The notes: generated by a model from the letters alone, not told the origin. A DNA stretch of 64,000 nt from Halichondria panicea (GCF_963675165.1 NC_087383.1:2758979-2822978); one strand, 5' to 3'; positions 45,714 through 58,780 are shown, counted from the first letter of the stretch. Made by a program: numbers and translations.

Positions 45714-47739
45714 GCATGGTGCACTAATAATAATACACTATGGTGAGAACCGTTTCCAAGTTGGCCACCAGTATATACGTGTACCTGCATGGCTTCCACG
45801 ACGATGACGTACACACCAGCTGTGAATTCCTTGTCCGAAATCCATAGTTTGTTTAGGTCAAAGTGTCTACAAGGGAAGCAATGGAGTGGTACTATATACA
45901 CAGGAAATGAGACAATGGTTGTCATGGTACTAGACCTGCTGAGACAACATTGCACAATAGGTCATAGCACTTTACTAACATCAGGAGTTCAATAAGAATC
46001 CTAATGCACTCCTGCTGAACATGCAGTTCCATTTAAGTTAGGGAAACCACCTTGCTTACAAGTACAGTGTTGTAATACCTACGCATGTACACTGTATACA
46101 TATACATTAGGGAAACCACCTTGCCTACAAGTAGCACCTACGCACACGAGGCATTGACTGACTTACTGCAGTATTGGCTTGAGGACACTGTCGATGTGAG
46201 AGAGTCTGGCAAAAGTGATGAGCTCAGTGAGACTATCCTGAGAGTACCCTCCCAGACTGTCTCCCTCCCTCCACAACAGGCTGGATCTCACCAGACTCTC
46301 TGTCAGAGTGGGAGGGGGGTTACTATGGGCACACACGGCATACTCATACACATTGCCTAAGGCCACCAATGGGTAATAGTGCGTGTACGTCGCTCATTGA
46401 AGCTACAGTATGTATGATTGTGTATTAGCCAAGTGCTCCAGGAGCAGCAACTTGTAGATACTATTAATGTTATTACATAATTATAGTATACCTTGACTGG
46501 GCGACACTGTGACTGTGCATATTGAAGAGGAAGGGCGGCACTATCTTGTTCATGTGATCAAGGTCCCAAATGTTCATCTGGAGGTTGTCTTGCCGACCAA
46601 TCTTCTTTATTACTCCCCTCAGCCGTTGCAACCCAGCCATCTGCGTCCTGTGTGAGGTGTAGTGGGGAGGGGTGGAGTTGGTGATATAAGCAATGTGATC
46701 ACAAGTAATGCATGTGGCAGAGCACCCTAAGCGCGGTACAGTTAAAATATGACACCTAACACTTCGAACTGTGGCCACTCAAACTCATTTCATTTCAAAA
46801 CAGTGAATGTGCTCACACTCGTGATATTTGTCGGCGTCGTCGACATTCTTGGTGAGGCTAAGAGAGGCAAAGCGGTGGATGAGGAAGTCGTACTGTCTGT
46901 GGTAGGGGGTGTTCCCTTCCTCTCGCTCGGCAAACTTCACAAACTGTGTGTGTGTGGAGGAAGGGTCGTCAATGTGTTGTATACACAATACACTATTAAC
47001 AAAATGAAAAGTATATGTACATGCAATCTAATCGTGAAGATACACGTTCACTCTCTGCACTCACCCACCCACACACTCTACTCACACACCTACTCCCACA
47101 CCCACACACATCACACTCCCCCCTACTCACCGAATTGGTGGCCAGTTCTGTGTTGCTAGTTTCCAGCATATTATGCAGTATATCCAGGTAGCTATCCACA
47201 ATCAACTGGAGCTTTCGTGAGTCACAGGCTGACAGCAGCTTCTCCGTCACTTGCAGAGCCACACTCACATGCCTGGGGGGAGGGAGAGGCATGAAAATGG
47301 TATTTTGTACCACGTTTGTGAGAAAGCCATTGGTTGTATCATAGATATAACATTTAAAGTTCCCAGCCACATAAGATACATCATTTTCTGTTCCGGAGGT
47401 ACGGGGATGGTCGATAAATTTCCCTAGCTATACATGACATGTCGACATTGTATACTGTACAGGTGTGTCTCTGAAATAGTCGTCTAACCCGTTTCTCTCT
47501 CTTTTGCAGGCTCTGACGCAGTCTCAGAGCGAGGTACTCTCCAATATTGTCCAGATGGTCAGGGGAGGTTTGAACAAAGAAGAGCAGCTTGTCTATATTA
47601 GCAGACACAGGTGTGGGTGTTTGAGGGTCCTCTGGGAAGAGCCCATCAACCAGCCGTTTGTAGCGAGGTTTGGGGCAGCAGAAGCACGTCGCCATAGTTA
47701 GATCTAGTTCTGTGTCTTGATTGATTGTAGACCTAGCAT

Positions 47740-48405
47740 TTATTTGTAAAACGTAGAGCAGAGGTTTTTATGTAATATGTTGGCAACCCTGCGCTTTCTT
47801 CTGGGTTTCTCACCCGTATCGTTTGAGGTACCCCCGAACGAGTCGGGTAAGAACTCAGCTAGTTCGATAAATTCCCCTTTTTCCGATTTTTTAGATAGTT
47901 TGTCGGGAATGGGGATGGCATTCTGGCCTACATTGACCGTATATGGAATAATGCTTGGTATCGTCGGTAATGTGGGGAGGCTCATGCGGGTTTGAGTACG
48001 GGGGGCACTAGTGGATACGAGGGGAACACGTGCTAGTGAGGTACTTGACATACCTGCCGTTCCGGTGCTGACAACAGGGCCTGAGGTGGGACTCCGTGGG
48101 GTACCCGAGCCGGAAGCAGAGATGGTTGGGATCGAGGGTGGGACTGATGGTGAGACTGATGAGGGGACGGCTGTGGGGTGGTGTTGTTGGACTGCTGCCT
48201 GAATCCGCTGGTCCATTGCGGTGATGATCGTTGGTAACACCGCGCCGAGGGCTGCCTGGACAGAATTGGCAATCATGGTGTTGAAAGTTGTCGGAGTTGT
48301 TGTCGGGTACGGGTTGGTGGAACTTATCGGCGGTGTTCCAGTTGAGGATGTGCTCGAGGAGGTAGTGGTCATCTTCATATAGAGAATTACAGGATAGATC
48401 AGCAA
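47740..48405 (-). pseudogene. Gag-like ORF, second copy, 3' truncated
   Basis: Over about 200 residues it matches the N-terminal part of the 10278-11340 ORF (Ser/Thr/Pro-rich start, VQAALGAVLPTIITAMDQRI, FLPDSFGGTSNDTGEKP). It stops at RRVANIL and runs directly into the 5' flank of EFR3 copy 2. The WIQY block and zinc knuckle are absent. It is head-to-head with NLR3. Confidence 0.6.
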
Positions 48406-48566
48406 GAGAAATCTTGAGAATTATGGGATAGACCCAGAAGAGAAGTTTTCTATCTTTCACTGACTGCCTGACCACGTGTTTCTTGCGCATGCCCGTGTTG
48501 GTTGCAATTGGTACTCCATTATATTTCTGAGAGAGCTAGCTGCAAGGCACAGATTTATTTGCTGGA
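48406..48566. promoter_or_regulatory. Candidate bidirectional upstream region of NLR3
   Basis: Nearly identical to 11341-11502, including CACGTG, GCGCATGC, CAATTGG and ATTATATTTC. The match suggests that NLR1 and NLR3 share expression control, if the region is a promoter. Confidence 0.4.
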
Positions 48567-51520
48567 ATGGCCACTAAAGAGCAGAACCAAGGTATAAAGA
48601 CTGTCATGTTTCCTATAAAGGATAAACCCAATGATTGCTAAAGCATAAAACCCTCATTGGTGATTGCTAACCTTGTGTGCTTGCTATCTATTTCAGAGCT
48701 CACAATTGACGATCTGAAGACAGAAATGAAACTGACTGATGAGCAGCTCAATACAGCAATAAAGGAACCAGATCTACCCGAGTTAGCAGCATGTTTCGAC
48801 AATGTTCACAAAGGCTATCTTGAAAAATTGGAGCTCTCACCTGGAGAGCAAACTGACGTGAGGACTAGAGCATATGTAGATGGCACTCTGGCAGGAATGT
48901 TGCTGGCTTTGAAATTCTGGATTCTGACCAACGGACAAGACGCCACTTTCCAAGCTCTGCTACTCATCATACTCTCCCTGCTCAAAGAAGACGTTGCTGT
49001 TCGAGTGTGCAAGTACTTGTCTGACAAATGTGAGTCTGTCATGTGAGAGTGCATGTGGTCATTGTGGTACCATACGTTGTGGGAGTGATTGCAACCAAAT
49101 AAGGGACTTTCAACTTAATTGCTATTGTTACACATACAATTCTCTATTAACTATCACCAGGAATGGTACTCACCTATTGTTTTGTTTCCCCAGACTCCAC
49201 CACCTCGTGTCCCCCCTCCCGAGAGAGGGTCCTGCTGAACCACAAGCTGTCCTCGTACAGGGACTACCTACAAAGTCGCTACAGAGCACGAGTATCCACA
49301 TCAGCCACACAATGGCCTCCTGTTCCAACAAACAAAGTCTTCAAACTGGCAATGATTCAGAAGGAAAAAATACAGAGAGGAAGAATCGACGATGAATTTG
49401 TTAGGCTATCAATCACAGGAAAAATCGACGATATTTTACTTCAAAAAACTCCGGTTAACTTGACTAACATTTTCTCTGAGATTGGAAATAGACGAAACTT
49501 TGTGTTGATTGAAGGAGCTCCCGGCTCTGGCAAGAGCACCCTTGCTCTACACATCTGTCAGGAGTGGGCAGAGGGAAAACTGTTCCAAGAGTTCGATATT
49601 GCAATCCTCGTGAGACTGAGAGATCCACTTGTTAGAGAAGCCAAGAAAATAGAAGACCTTCTCCCTTGTAGGAAATCAACACACGCAAGCCAGATTGGAG
49701 ATGAAATTTTAGAAACTGATGGCAAAGGTGTACTGTGGGTGCTGGACGGGTGGGACGAGCTTCCTTCTGACCTCCATGGAGACTCGATCATCACCAAACT
49801 AGTTGAACCAGGCTTTGCACAAGAAAGTCCGCTACATAAATCCGCCGTCATTGTAACATCTCGCCCGTCGTCTTCAGCTAAGCTCCACCCACGTGTATCG
49901 TCCAGGGTGGAAGTGTTGGGGTTCACTCCACATCAACTAGAACAGTATTTTACCGAGTGTCTGAATGGTGACTCACAAGCTGTGCAGACTCTACTGGAGA
50001 GAATTCGAGAGAACCCAGTGGTAGAAGGTAGCTGCTACCTCCCCCTCAATGCTTCCATTGTCGTTAATTGCTTTCTTTCTGATAACCACTCACTCCCCAC
50101 ATCCAACCACGGGATATTCATATCAGTTGTCCAAAGCTCTCTCAAGAGATACCTCCAGGATAGGTTGGGGAAGACCACTCCAGTGGGAGACATCACATCC
50201 CCAGACTCACTGCCCTCGGAAATCAGAACAGAGACCGTACAAATGTGTCAACTTGCATATCATGGGATCGAAAAAAACAAAGCAACATTTACTGACAATG
50301 ATTTGGCCGCTCTTCGCATTACGAAGGAAATTTCATACGTTGGACTATTACAAACTGTTCCCAGTATCATTAGCGATGGTCATCTGGTTTACTACTGTTT
50401 TCTCCACCTGTCTATTCAAGAGCTACTAGCAGCAATCCACATCTCTCTCATGTCTCCCAAGCAACAAATTTCTGTATTCCAGAAGCTGTTTGGTAGTCCT
50501 CGATTCAGTGCAGTCTTCCAGTTTTATGCTGGTATCACCAAACTGAGTACTAGTAGACCAATCCTCAGTTTGCTACCTCGATTCTTGTGTCCAGTTCCAG
50601 CCACTGTTTTTGATCTGGTCAGAAAGGTTGTCAAAAAGGAGAAAGAGAAAGAGTATGGTGAGCCGAAGCCCCTTTTGTTGTCCCTCATCAATTGTTTGTA
50701 CGAAGCTGAAGACTCGTCACTGTGTGTGTTTGTGGCTAATCTTCTTAATCACAATCTAGATCTTGGTTGCACTACAATGAATCCTATTGACTGCCTCTCT
50801 GTTGGATATTTCGCATCAGCTTGTTCCAACACCAGTAATGGATTCACACTGCGCCTCAACAATTGCTCTATTGATGACCAAGGCTGCAAATTTCTTGCCC
50901 GAGGACTCTCCAAGTGTCCCAACTCTAATAATGATATTCCTACAGCAGGGATACACATCGCTGAGATTATCGAGAACACTATTTCAATATCTAAATTGGA
51001 TTTGTCTTATAATGACATTGGTAACAGTGGACTTAGCACACTCTGTGAGGCCTTGTCCACTAACACATCATTAAAGAGCCTGGCCCTGGGCAACTGCTCA
51101 CTAACAATATCAGACGACAATGTAGCTGCCCCCTATCAACTTCTGAATATAAACAATTCCCTCGAATATCTTGATTTGTCTGGTAACACAGTGACTAGCT
51201 GTCGTCACATTGCTGCTGGACTTGCAGTCAATAAGACTCTGAGAATATTGGACTTGAGTTTCTGTAAACTGACTGATCAGAGTATCGAGGAGCTATCAAC
51301 TGGACTGATCAACAAGATTGAAACACTGCACATATGGGGTAAAGCCTCAATAACAGAAGATGGAATGAAGACGCTTGCCAGACATCTAACCACCCACTGC
51401 TCTGAACTGACACGATTGTGGATACCCGACCACCTAATATCCTGTATCAAGACAGTATTCAGGGACACTAACGAAGAGAGGAAGAGAAATGGACTACCCG
51501 AGATTAATGTTGTTTATTAA
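48567..51520 (+). CDS. NLR3: Death-NACHT-LRR immune receptor, three exons
   Basis: Exons: 48567-48591, 48697-49029, 49194-51520; phase-1 introns identical in position to NLR1; 894 aa. The Death exon keeps the same ends as NLR1 (ELTIDDLKTEMKLTDEQLNT; CKYLSDK) but differs through the middle (VHKGYLEKLELSPGEQTDVR, ALKFWILTNGQDATFQ). NACHT: P-loop GAPGSGKS (about 227-234), Walker B LWVLDGWDEL, sensor VTSRP, winged-helix FLHLSIQELLAA. The LRRs run from about residue 668 to 868. Predicted cytosolic, with the same proposed role as NLR1: ATP-driven oligomerisation and Death-domain signalling. No lesion seen. It ends INVVY* where NLR1 ends INVLCT*. Confidence 0.9.
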
Positions 51521-52130
51521 TTGATTGATTATTAATTGTGTATTCATTAGATTATTAATTTATAATTAATTGATTATTATTAATAATTAATGTTTAGTTA
51601 TAATTATATTATGATTATTGTTGTTATTAATTAATTAATAAATGTTAATTAATTTGTTGTGTTATGCATCTAATCTCTATCATTGGTCAATATAATTATA
51701 GCACATGTACAGATGGTGACGAGTGAATTCAATGCTTCCTACTGACACGGAGAGCATGTCATGCACTAGCTGTATGTATGTAACTGAATACACTATTGTA
51801 ATAATGCTATAATCTCCACCTAGCTAGCCTCCTTCACAGGCTTTCAAGAGAAGTGCGGCCTGGGTCGGGATCGAGGCTAATCTCGACATGATTTACTTTT
51901 GACAACAATTATATTATTACTAGGACAATTTACAAAACAGTTAGTGTACAGAAGACTAGAAATATGTCGGCACATTACATAACAATTACCTAAAAACAAA
52001 TCAGTTGGAATTGGTCAATATAGCACAGTAATAATGATGGTTTAAATTCAATGCTCCCTACAGTGTCACAGAGAGCACATGCACTGTACGTATAAAACTG
52101 TCAATGAATGTAGTGGAAATCCAATTTAAC
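51521..52130. other. AT-rich 3' flank of NLR3 with AATAAA
   Basis: An AATAAA lies at 51637-51642, about 117 nt after the stop, a plausible polyadenylation signal. TTAATTAA-type low complexity dominates to 51660. About 51832-51890 holds a TAGCCTC...GATCGAGGCTA inverted-repeat MITE. The rest shows no gene. Confidence 0.5.
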
Positions 52131-52149
52131 GCTCTGTCGATTTTTGTTT

Positions 52150-53760
52150 ATGAGGAAGATGAGCAGATTAATGTTCACTTTGGCCCTTTCAAACATCTTC
52201 ATGATTGCCAGGCCCTCGTATTGCAGCTGAAGGAGGTCCTGTGTGGGGAGAAGAGAGGGCAGTGAACACTTCAACTGGTGTAAGACAAAGAATGCATGTA
52301 TTTGCAAGACAAATGAATACATGTACTTACATACACCGTACAAGCATACCAACACTATACCTGACACAAGACAGTAAACTTCTTAAACACTTTACGTACC
52401 TACCAAATTAATTCTACCTGTACACACACCCTCACCTGGAGGACCAGCTCCACCTTCTCTATCTGCTTGACGTGATCTCAAACACAATACTTTCGAACCT
52501 GAACCTGGGCGAGTAAGAAATAATGTTCACATAATTATAGCATAACGTTGCACATAAGATCAAGGTCGTAGCAAGCGGTCAGGCTGGTCAGGTTTTGGCC
52601 TAACCACTTTAGCAGCTGGGTAGGTAATGGTCGTAAATATTGTAAGTGATAATGCGCATGCTGTTTTGGTGAGGAAAAATGATGACCTTTTTCTTAGGTA
52701 AAAAATTCACCACTGTATGCAAAAGTTCCAATAGTAGAAAAGCAGCTGACCTTTAATCAAGTTGGCCTGACCACTTTAAAGTTGCTTGCTACGCCCCTGC
52801 ATGAAGATTGGGGCATAAAAATAAGTCAATAGCCTCACACTGGAGGAATTGTTAAAGTCTAGATTAGTAGTAGAGTCTGAGCTTCAGTCAAACAGTGGAC
52901 AAAGTACGTACCAGAACAATTAATGGCACATGTGATGATTATCATGTTGTTTAATAGAAGTATGCTAGTATAACGGCTACTCAAGTATACGGAGACTCAC
53001 AGAGTGGGTGGAGCATATCTCCATGAACGCTGATGTATGGATGATTGGCTTGGTCACGTCAGAGTACTTGTCGCTACCCAGCCTTCTGTCCAGGGGGTCC
53101 ACTGTCGATGCTCGCAAGAACTCTCTGTGGGGGGTACAATGAGTGTATGTATATTCATACCCTCTGCATGGCAACAAAAATAGCTAATGTGCAATTTAGA
53201 TCATACGATACTTTAGTAGAAGGTAGAAACACACATGGCATCATCACATGACCATCATTCGTACATACACACTTTCAACTATTTGACTACAAATTCAGTT
53301 TTGGTTATCACATTTCTTATACCTAAACTTCTTGAAGGCGTCAGAGTGTACGGGTTCATTACTGACAGGGCAGCACTCTCAGCCTCAAACTGTGCAAAGG
53401 AACAGGAAAAACACGATAAACTCTTAAACCAACAGATATAACCAGACAATAATCATGGAAAGTTAATAATTTTCTGCTGATTTGGCGTTTTTTACCAACA
53501 AATAATTATCTAGTCCAGTACTAGTTTAATGTACATAGATGCAGTGCATAATGTAGGCCATAATCTGTACAGGTATACTGTACCACTTTTATCACCTGTT
53601 GTTCGTAGCACTCAAATATCTACCCCATCGGCACACTGCTCTGCTCCAACTCCTCACAGCGATCCAGTGCCTTCTTGAGCTCTTCCTTCATCACAAGTCT
53701 CTCTTGCACAGCAGACTGGGTAATAGATTGCATGGTGGTCATGTACACACACACAGGTAT
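52150..53760 (-). pseudogene. Exon fragments of the unidentified genes, set 6
   Basis: On the minus strand: coiled-coil exon A (about 53625-53742), the acidic block (about 53310-53398, FEAESAALSVMNPYTLTPSR), the intact 53001-53124 exon, a truncated RQ-type exon ending at about 52437, and DLLQLQYEGLAIMKMFERAK (about 52195-52243). This is a third, diverged copy of the 31.1-32.9 / 36.2-37.9 kb set. Confidence 0.45.
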
Positions 53761-53819
53761 ACAGATACAACCATCACAGCATCGTGGTAGTGGTACAGTA
53801 GTTATATAATTGCAGGTAC

Positions 53820-54060
53820 ATGTATTAATGAAAGCACCGCGGGTGCTGATGCCTCGGTGAAGGTGCAAAGCTACATAACATAAAGCTACACACATTATCA
53901 TGATGAATATTTTTGCATTTTTGCTGCATGCAAACTCGAATTGCATGGTGGTCGATCATGTACACACACACACACAGGTAATACAACCACCATGTGGTAG
54001 TGGTACAGCTGTTTGCTCACTGCATTACCACAAAACAACAAAATACCATACAATGTTGCT
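53820..54060. repeat. GCACC/GGTGC repeat, copy 3
   Basis: Near-identical to 37930-38170. The flanks match too, so it belongs to the same segmental duplication. Confidence 0.5.
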
Positions 54061-54589
54061 ATGCAAACAACATGTGGTCCTAAGCAATGATGGCTTCTAG
54101 CACTTGTAGGTACTTTTTGAGAGTTACAAAAATGGCTAATCTGCGAGACCCTCAAAAATTACCCACTATAAGGTGGCATCAATATTAACTAATACAGTAC
54201 CAGAAATGCAACTTTTATATGGGGAAAAAAAAAGGACAATAGTCTCTAGACACAATCGGCATCATGTATTGTGTATTTTGCCTAAGCCTTAATCTGTATA
54301 GCAGGTCATTTTCGTGGGATAAAAAATCCGAGACAAAAACGTAGGCGTGGTGCAGCAGTGATTTTGTGTGTAAAAATTCCCTTTGCTTCACTGCATTGCA
54401 TGCGTTCCGGTCAACCATGCCTACGTTTTCGTGAGTGATAAATATTCGTCAAGGTTTAGCTTGCCCACGGAAACTCTACCCAGGACGCTATACGTACGGT
54501 ACGGTATACTGTACCACTGTATCACCTGTTTCAAGTATACTCTTCCTTCTCACGTTACTTTGTAGCACTCGAATAATTATGTCCACCCC

Positions 54590-55413
54590 GTCCACTGCTC
54601 TGCTCCAACTCCTCACAGCGATCCAGTGCCTTCTTGAGCTCTTCCTCCATCACAAGTCTCTCTTGCACAGCAGACTGGGTAATAGATTGCATGGTGGTCA
54701 TGTACACACACACAGGTATACAGATACAACCATCACAACATCGTGGTAGTGGTACAGTAGTAATAAAGGTACAGTAGACTCTCGCTATTCCGACTCTCTG
54801 AAGTACGGCCTGAAATGTGGCCAACTCGCTACTCTGTATACCTGCTGCCCCAAACTAGTAATTTTATACATAATTATACATTTTGGGTGTGGTTTAGCAG
54901 AAAAACTGTGTGTGGGGGGAGTGGTTGGGGTGTACAATGAGAGGTAGGAAGCGGGATGCTCATGAACACTACAATGAAAGTTATAAAAAGGTAAACCGTT
55001 TTGTGAGCAAACACAGCTGTGGGATTACATTGTAATAGAGAGGAAATGATTCATTTATTATCCTCGAGACAAAACCGCAAAATCAGTCATTAATATTCGA
55101 GGTAGGTTGATTTTAAGCCGCGGCTATTTTCTGAAATGCAAACTACCGCGCTCTTCTGGCCAAGTTGCACTGTCCCAAGGGTGGCCGGATTAACGAGAGT
55201 CTACTGTACATGTATTAATTATACAGTATTCACCGAGTGTATACATGTACATGCTAAACTCACATCTGCCTTGCTGTTGGCCAGTTCCAATTCTCTCACC
55301 AGCTCAGCCATGACACCTGGGTCCATGATTTGAGACCTCTCGAGCAGCTTCTCCTCCAACTCCCTCAGCAGGTTATCCTCTAGACATTGAATGGTCTCAC
55401 TCTTCTCCTCAAC
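54590..55413 (-). other. Coiled-coil exons A and B with MITE between
   Basis: Exon A is at about 54590-54702 and exon B at 55264-55413 (150 nt, intact: VEEKSETIQCLEDNLLRELE to ELELANSKAD). The pogo-like MITE 54772-55206 lies between them, as at 22195-23037 and 59190-59737. Exon B carries CAG and GTGAGT splice signals. The host gene is unidentified. Confidence 0.5.
54772..55206. mobile_element. Pogo-like MITE, second full copy
   Basis: Same inverted ends and TA flanks as 22387-22829, 435 bp. It is in the same intron position, so it was copied by segmental duplication and did not transpose here independently. Confidence 0.75.
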
Positions 55414-55772
55414 CTGACAAGGGAACATCAATAAGTTGCTGCCAGGTGGAGAATACTCGACATACAATAGTGACGTGCATGTACAGTCAACTACTGAAAA
55501 TCTGGCAATGAAATTTAACGGTATTCTCCCACTTTGATATAAAGGTCAGCTTAAAGTTGGACTGTAGGTTAGGTATTAAATAGGCATCTGCTATCAGGGT
55601 TGTTGCAATAACTATTATAAAGAGATAGTAGCGTACGTGTAATCACACAGTACACCATCAGATCGGCTATTCAGAGCATAGATCATACAGTATATACATG
55701 ATCAATTGCTAAATGCTCTGAAATGCAGCTCACTAGCAAAAAAGTAATACCTAGCAAATAGTACATCTATAT

Positions 55773-56300
55773 CCCCCCCTCCACTGATAGCATTCACTAG
55801 TCTGTTGACAGGAGGTGGGGTTATTCACAGCATTGCAATGATATTATGGGGCGAAATAAGACATCAATAACGTTTATTCATCCATTCAGAGCATGAACAA
55901 AGTAAGGTTGTCCACCCCCCCCCCCTCCACTGATAGCATTCACTAGTCTGTTGACAGGAGGTGGGGTTATTCACAGCATTGCTTATAATTATTATGGGGC
56001 GAAATAAGAAAAGCCTTTGCTGTGATCCATGACAAATGCCGAGTGCATAATGTGCCAAAAGCAAAGAATTGTAGCTACAGAAAGAGTCATATAACACAGA
56101 TAGGACCAAGAGGAAGAGTACGCTACTCCAATAGACTGTACACAGGAGGCAAACTCACTATTGCATGTAACCACAGCCACTTGAGATACAACAATAACAA
56201 TAACAATGCTGATAAGAAAAAGCAATTAGTGGTAATCATCACTAACGTTTTTATTCATCCATTCATAGCATGAACAAAGTAAGGTTGTTCCACCCCCCTC
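55773..56300. repeat. Local duplications of a C-tract/'cactgatagcattcactag' block
   Basis: A block of about 90 bp (about 55773-55862) recurs at about 55915-56010 with its 'ggaggtggggttattcacag' segment. The 'tcatccattca-agcatgaacaaagtaagg' part appears again at 56250-56290. It is non-coding. Confidence 0.7.
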
Positions 56301-56950
56301 TCCCCCTCTCCCAAAAAAAACAAGCGCATGCAGCTGCATGCGAGCTAGCTAAGTTTAATAGAACAGTGTGCAATTATTCAGTTGCACTAGCTATCTAAAA
56401 CTAGCTACTCAAAGCTATCTAACTAATCTAATCATCACTAACGGTTATTCATCCATTCATGTTTATTCATCCATTCATCGCAGATTAATTTTAACAGTTT
56501 ATACAACAGCTATGTGGTTGTGATGTAGGTTAGACAGAATGCTTACTACGGTTAGTGGGAGTTGCATACTCTTCCTAATGAACTTCTCATTATAGTCGTT
56601 TTTACGCACAATTTAGTTTGCTAGACTATAATAATGCAAATGAGTTCTTGTTGTGCTATTATAGAGCAGCATCAATATTCGGGCCCATCAACTATCTCGT
56701 ATAGAGAGCAGATTGAGAAGTTGTCCTCCACCGACAATACTCGTTGTAAGGGCTAAACAACAAAGCTTAATACGAAAGTTTAATTAAACTGCGTTGTCCT
56801 ATATATATCGATAGATCAGTTAGAGTAATAAAACAGTAATCTTGTACAGCTAAGGTCCTAGACTTCATCACATAATTGTTCAATGGTTTAGGTATCCTGA
56901 CCATCCCTTTACATATGTTCACAGTGGCTATAATTCATGATTTACTGGTT
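56300..56950. other. Non-coding stretch
   Basis: No gene recognised. 56320-56420 is related to 24530-24700. 'gtttattcatccattcat' words repeat near 56440-56480. Confidence 0.4.
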
Positions 56951-57146
56951 TTTAGGTACACTTTTGGTTAGGGGAGGGTATAAATACACGTACATGTACA
57001 TGTAGCTGTAAGCACTGCACATGATTGTACACATAGTGAAAGCTAAGACAAAAGCTCATATGGACCTGTGTAACTGACAAATAAAATCTAGTACGCCTCA
57101 AATGCACACAGAACATAGCAAGGTGCACACACACACATCCACGCAC

Positions 57147-57359
57147 GTGTTGAGAGGAATCTTGTCTTTGTTGGCATGGTGATCTACGAGACGATGCCAG
57201 AGTAAGGCCACATCGAGCTGTGTGCTGGGCTCTCGTATGAGGAGCAATTGAACGAGGGAGGCAAACAGTTGCCCTGGGAACGTCGTCTCCAGCACTGATG
57301 CGTGACAGGTGTCAGCCATCGCCCTCAAATACTTGACCAGGGAGGTAGTCAACATGGGG
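57147..57359 (-). pseudogene. EFR3: Isolated extra copy of EFR3 exon 9
   Basis: 213 nt with CAG acceptor and GTGCGT donor, open throughout (PMLTTSLVKYLRAMADTCHA, VALLWHRLVDHHANKDKIPL). Neither exon 8 nor exon 10 is next to it. Flanks match the exon 9 flanks of copies 2 and 3 for a few hundred bases only, so it is a stranded single-exon fragment. Confidence 0.8.
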
Positions 57360-57614
57360 CTGCATAATAAAGGGGAAGTATATGGAAGCATAAACACTAG
57401 TAATGCAGTGAAACCGTGCAGTCTATTGTGGTCACGCAGGTCATCCTCTATAATACAGCCACTATTAGTCTACTCACAGACTACAATAATTAAGTTTTAC
57501 AAAGGCGACAGAATCACTAAGCACCAGAATCAGAGAACACGTATGTACAAACAGTGTTTATGACAGGAAACTAAACACATACATGTACACAAATAGCTAA
57601 ATGAAGCAATAGCT

Positions 57615-58045
57615 AAACATTCCCTCTCACCTCCTGATCATGCAGGAACTTCATAAACCTGGTGTACTTAGGACTTGTCACATGATCTTAGAGCAACAAA
57701 TACGGACATGGTCGAAGATTTGAGTGGGGCTAAAGTGAGAGAGGAGGTTGTGGGGGGAGGAGCCTCAGACCAGGGCTGGTGGGACGCAGTGTCACGTGAG
57801 AGCAGACTCGGACACATGGTCCTCCGTCTGGACAGCTGCTGTGAGGAGAATGAGAACTGTAAAGCACTGGATTTGAAACGTACTCTTTTGTACCACATAA
57901 CTAATTGACCTCACAAACACACCACTTGGTGTGCAACCATTAATTGTACTCTTAAAGTGAGTGAGCTCACCTTTGGTAGCGCTGACTTATCACAGCTGTT
58001 TGTCCAATTCTCCAGAATTCTGAGCTTCCCCTAGAGGTACGTGAC
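57615..58045 (-). other. Possible exons of the coiled-coil gene, copy 2
   Basis: About 57630-57670 reads FMKFLHDQE before a GTGAGA donor. About 57970-58035 reads ENWTNSCDKSALPK-type sequence before GTGAGC. Between them, 57700-57890 is shared with 23505-23690. Coding status uncertain. Confidence 0.3.
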
Positions 58046-58554
58046 AGAATATCTAATTAAGACTTTAAGTTGTGAGGTTGAGAAAAGAGCTCCAATATAC
58101 ATTAATTAGTAGACACTGAATAAGCAGATGACCAGATACTAATTCAGAAACAGACATACATGTTGGTAGTCCTAGGACATATTGCAGTGCTTACAATTAT
58201 AGCTATTCGAGGGTGCTCTGTCAAAGTCAGCCATAAAGTTATTGTTAATTTAATACATGTACATGTACCCGGGTATATAGGGAGCGAGTGCAGACAACTA
58301 CACGTGTACATATATTATCGAGGGTGCAAAGAACCAGGTATCTGGCACTCTTATATGCACATGATCAGTCTACTTGCTACTAGCGGCCTCTCAAAATTGC
58401 ATGGCTAAGAAACTTGCAGCAATATACTGAAACCATTTTAAAGGAGCATATTAATGCGTACTGTTATAGGTGGGCCTTTTGGGTGGGCACTTTGTATGGG
58501 TTACTTCTTGGAGAAAGGTCACAATCATGGTACATGCATGTGTACACCTATAAT

Positions 58555-58780
58555 TATGTTGTTAATACTAGTATGCTTGTAATGTAAGCCCACAGGCATA
58601 AATTTTAGGCACGTATATTTATAAGTGTGAAACTTTATGTATTTCTTATGTACACCTATACTATAGCGTGATGGCGTTGTTAATTGGACATGTTGTTAAT
58701 ACTAGTATGCTTGTAATGTAAGACCACAGGCATAAATTTTAGGCACGTATTATCGGTATATTCATTTGTAAGAGTGAAAC
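58555..58780. repeat. Tandem duplication, period about 133 bp
   Basis: 'gttgttaatactagtatgct' through 'aaattttaggcacgtat' occurs at 58559 and again at 58692. Non-coding. 58050-58550 and 58780-58850 show nothing identifiable. Confidence 0.75.

Larger units (their letters stand above)
41159..47695 (-). pseudogene. EFR3: EFR3 homologue, copy 2 (all ten exons; lesions)
   Basis: Exon 1 (47489-47695, MATCFCCPKPRYKRLVDGLF) begins with the Cys cluster and basic patch typical of EFR3 palmitoylation and membrane anchoring. Exons 2-10: 47131-47272, 46819-46943, 46492-46647, 46167-46322, 45785-45866, 42947-43082, 42198-42477, 41727-41939, 41159-41555. Recognisable family stretches include FVKFAEREEGNTPYHRQYDF, MNIWDLDHMNKIVPPFLFNM, LVDHLDARVKE and SITITVGEFAGVLPDYHKPD. 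Exon 2 is 142 nt against 141 in copy 3, an extra base at its 5' edge. Exon 5 shows a one-base gain that offsets a 4-base loss. Exon 10 has an 18-nt loss and an in-frame TAG (near 41528), unless a 24-nt intron is removed there. EFR3 identity is firm; whether a full protein is made is doubtful. A minisatellite, a MITE and a 623-bp insert occupy its introns. Confidence 0.8.
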
